Below are positions 63,296 to 64,000 of a DNA stretch of 64,000 nucleotides, in pieces. This stretch comes from Kordia antarctica (GTDB lineage Bacteria > Bacteroidota > Bacteroidia > Flavobacteriales > Flavobacteriaceae): the NCBI RefSeq assembly GCF_009901525.1, contig NZ_CP019288.1, positions 2,881,501-2,945,500 on the forward strand. The letters are read 5' to 3'. Positions within the stretch are counted from its first letter, which is position 1. The number at the start of each line of letters is the position of its first letter. The notes under the pieces are model-generated. The model was not told where the DNA came from. It made no database searches and saw only the letters and a list, made by a program, of their open reading frames with translations. The position numbers and the translations under genes were made by a program.

Positions 63296-64000
63296 TGTGT
63301 TTCTTTTTAGTAAACATACTTCTGACTTTCATTTTGATAATTCCAAAAACAGCTTCCGAAAATATAGAACTGTCCATTTTAGATTCTCCTTTGGTTCTGT
63401 CGGTAAAAATAACAGAAACTTCTTTGATGTTAAAATCGTGTTTCCATGCTTTAAATTTGAGTTCTATCTGAAAAGCATAGCCGACAAACCGAATATTATC
63501 CAAACCGATTGTTTCCAACACTTTTCTGTGGTAACAGATAAAACCTGCTGTTGTATCATGAATTGGAATTCCCGTGATGAATCGCACGTACTTAGAAGCG
63601 AAATAAGACATCAACACACGATTCATTGGCCAATTGACAACATTGACACCTTTTACATATCGAGAGCCGATAGCGACATCTGCGCCATCATTTGCACACG
63701 CATTATACAAACGAATTAAGTCTGTTGGATTGTGTGAAAAATCAGCATCCATTTCAAAAATATATTCATAATCGCGCGCCAAAGCCCAACGGAAACCATG
63801 AATATATGCAGTTCCTAAGCCAGTTTTGGCTTTTCTTCGTTCTAAGAATAGTTGTGTTGGGTATTTCTCTTGGAGTTTTTCAACCTCTTTATAAGTTCCA
63901 TCAGGAGAATTGTCGTCCACAATCAAAATATGAAACGCTTTCTCTTGAGCAAAAACTGCTTCAATGATTGCTTCTATATTTTCAATTTCGTTATACGTTG
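63288..64000 (-). CDS. GT2 polyprenol-phosphate glycosyltransferase (5' end beyond the right edge)
   Basis: Open to the window edge (237 codons in window). TYNEIENIEAII at the edge is the GT2 start; LIVDDNSPDGT, MDADFSHNP (DxD) and GSRYVKG are dolichyl-phosphate mannose synthase-like motifs. Uses a nucleotide sugar and a polyprenyl phosphate. The true start is to the right, outside the window. Confidence 0.93.
   Translation of the reverse strand, partial: TYNEIENIEAIIEAVFAQEKAFHILIVDDNSPDGTYKEVEKLQEKYPTQLFLERRKAKTGLGTAYIHGFRWALARDYEYIFEMDADFSHNPTDLIRLYNACANDGADVAIGSRYVKGVNVVNWPMNRVLMSYFASKYVRFITGIPIHDTTAGFICYHRKVLETIGLDNIRFVGYAFQIELKFKAWKHDFNIKEVSVIFTDRTKGESKMDSSIFSEAVFGIIKMKVRSMFTKKKHNA

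Noticed and set aside
1-64000. tRNA, rRNA and prophage gene clusters
   Set aside because: No cloverleaf-like sequence, rRNA segment or phage structural or integrase gene was recognised; a tRNAscan run would be needed to be certain.

Overview
The window is AT-rich chromosomal DNA from a marine-type member of the Flavobacteriia (Bacteroidota), possibly Kordia or a close relative. The genus is an inference. The phylum rests on four things: TAnnTTTG promoter boxes, T9SS C-terminal sorting domains (44.2-48.0 and 53.1-54.9 kb), DUF6090, DUF4296 and DUF5706 type proteins, and a type II-C Cas9.

Layout. 1-3.9 kb: the first 1244 residues of a type II-C Cas9 (minus strand, running off the left edge) with a divergent tracrRNA gene on the plus strand. 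4.4-8.7 kb: minus-strand accessory genes, namely small Cys-rich proteins, a TerB-like / four-TM coiled-coil / vWA-like lipoprotein operon, and small secreted or zinc-ribbon proteins. 8.8-11.35 kb: an operon of small lipopeptide, TPR sensor kinase and LuxR-type regulator. 11.37-11.6 kb: a highly structured non-coding stretch. 11.7-13.65 kb: plus-strand membrane and TPR-DUF3761 genes. 13.8-18.3 kb: minus-strand genes around a membrane-tethered AraC-type regulator, including three small one-TM proteins and a large surface lipoprotein. 18.5-25.3 kb: a second TPR-TM-AraC regulator followed by a RiPP-like precursor peptide, a subtilase lipoprotein, an M23 peptidase and a lipoprotein broken by an IS256-type insertion with an 8-bp target duplication. 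26-28.7 kb: an orphan N6-adenine methylase behind duplicated palindromes.

From 29 kb on the window is mostly housekeeping: a phosphoesterase-barrel fusion, glutaredoxin, HD-PycTM fusion, GAF protein, ferredoxin / ferredoxin-NADP reductase / Nfu / Mrp iron-sulfur genes, LRR and T9SS secreted proteins, ATL, LysE, trmB, a PhoR/PhoB-like pair, a LuxE-like protein, an MFS transporter, tyrS, an epimerase, DUF4296, dihydroorotase and a GT2 glycosyltransferase cut by the right edge. Several REP/MITE-like intergenic repeats are scattered through this part.

The most unusual locus is 18.49-25.35 kb. Three copies of one 23-bp operator-like sequence sit only before the AraC-type regulator (two in tandem) and before the peptide-protease operon (one), which suggests a self-contained regulated peptide system. 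A 28-nt sequence is also found, in the same transcript sense, just before the terminators of this operon and of the neighbouring minus-strand operon. Several small genes have a frame break or missing start at A/T homopolymers of 7-8; these may be real phase variation or slippage, decay, or sequencing indels.
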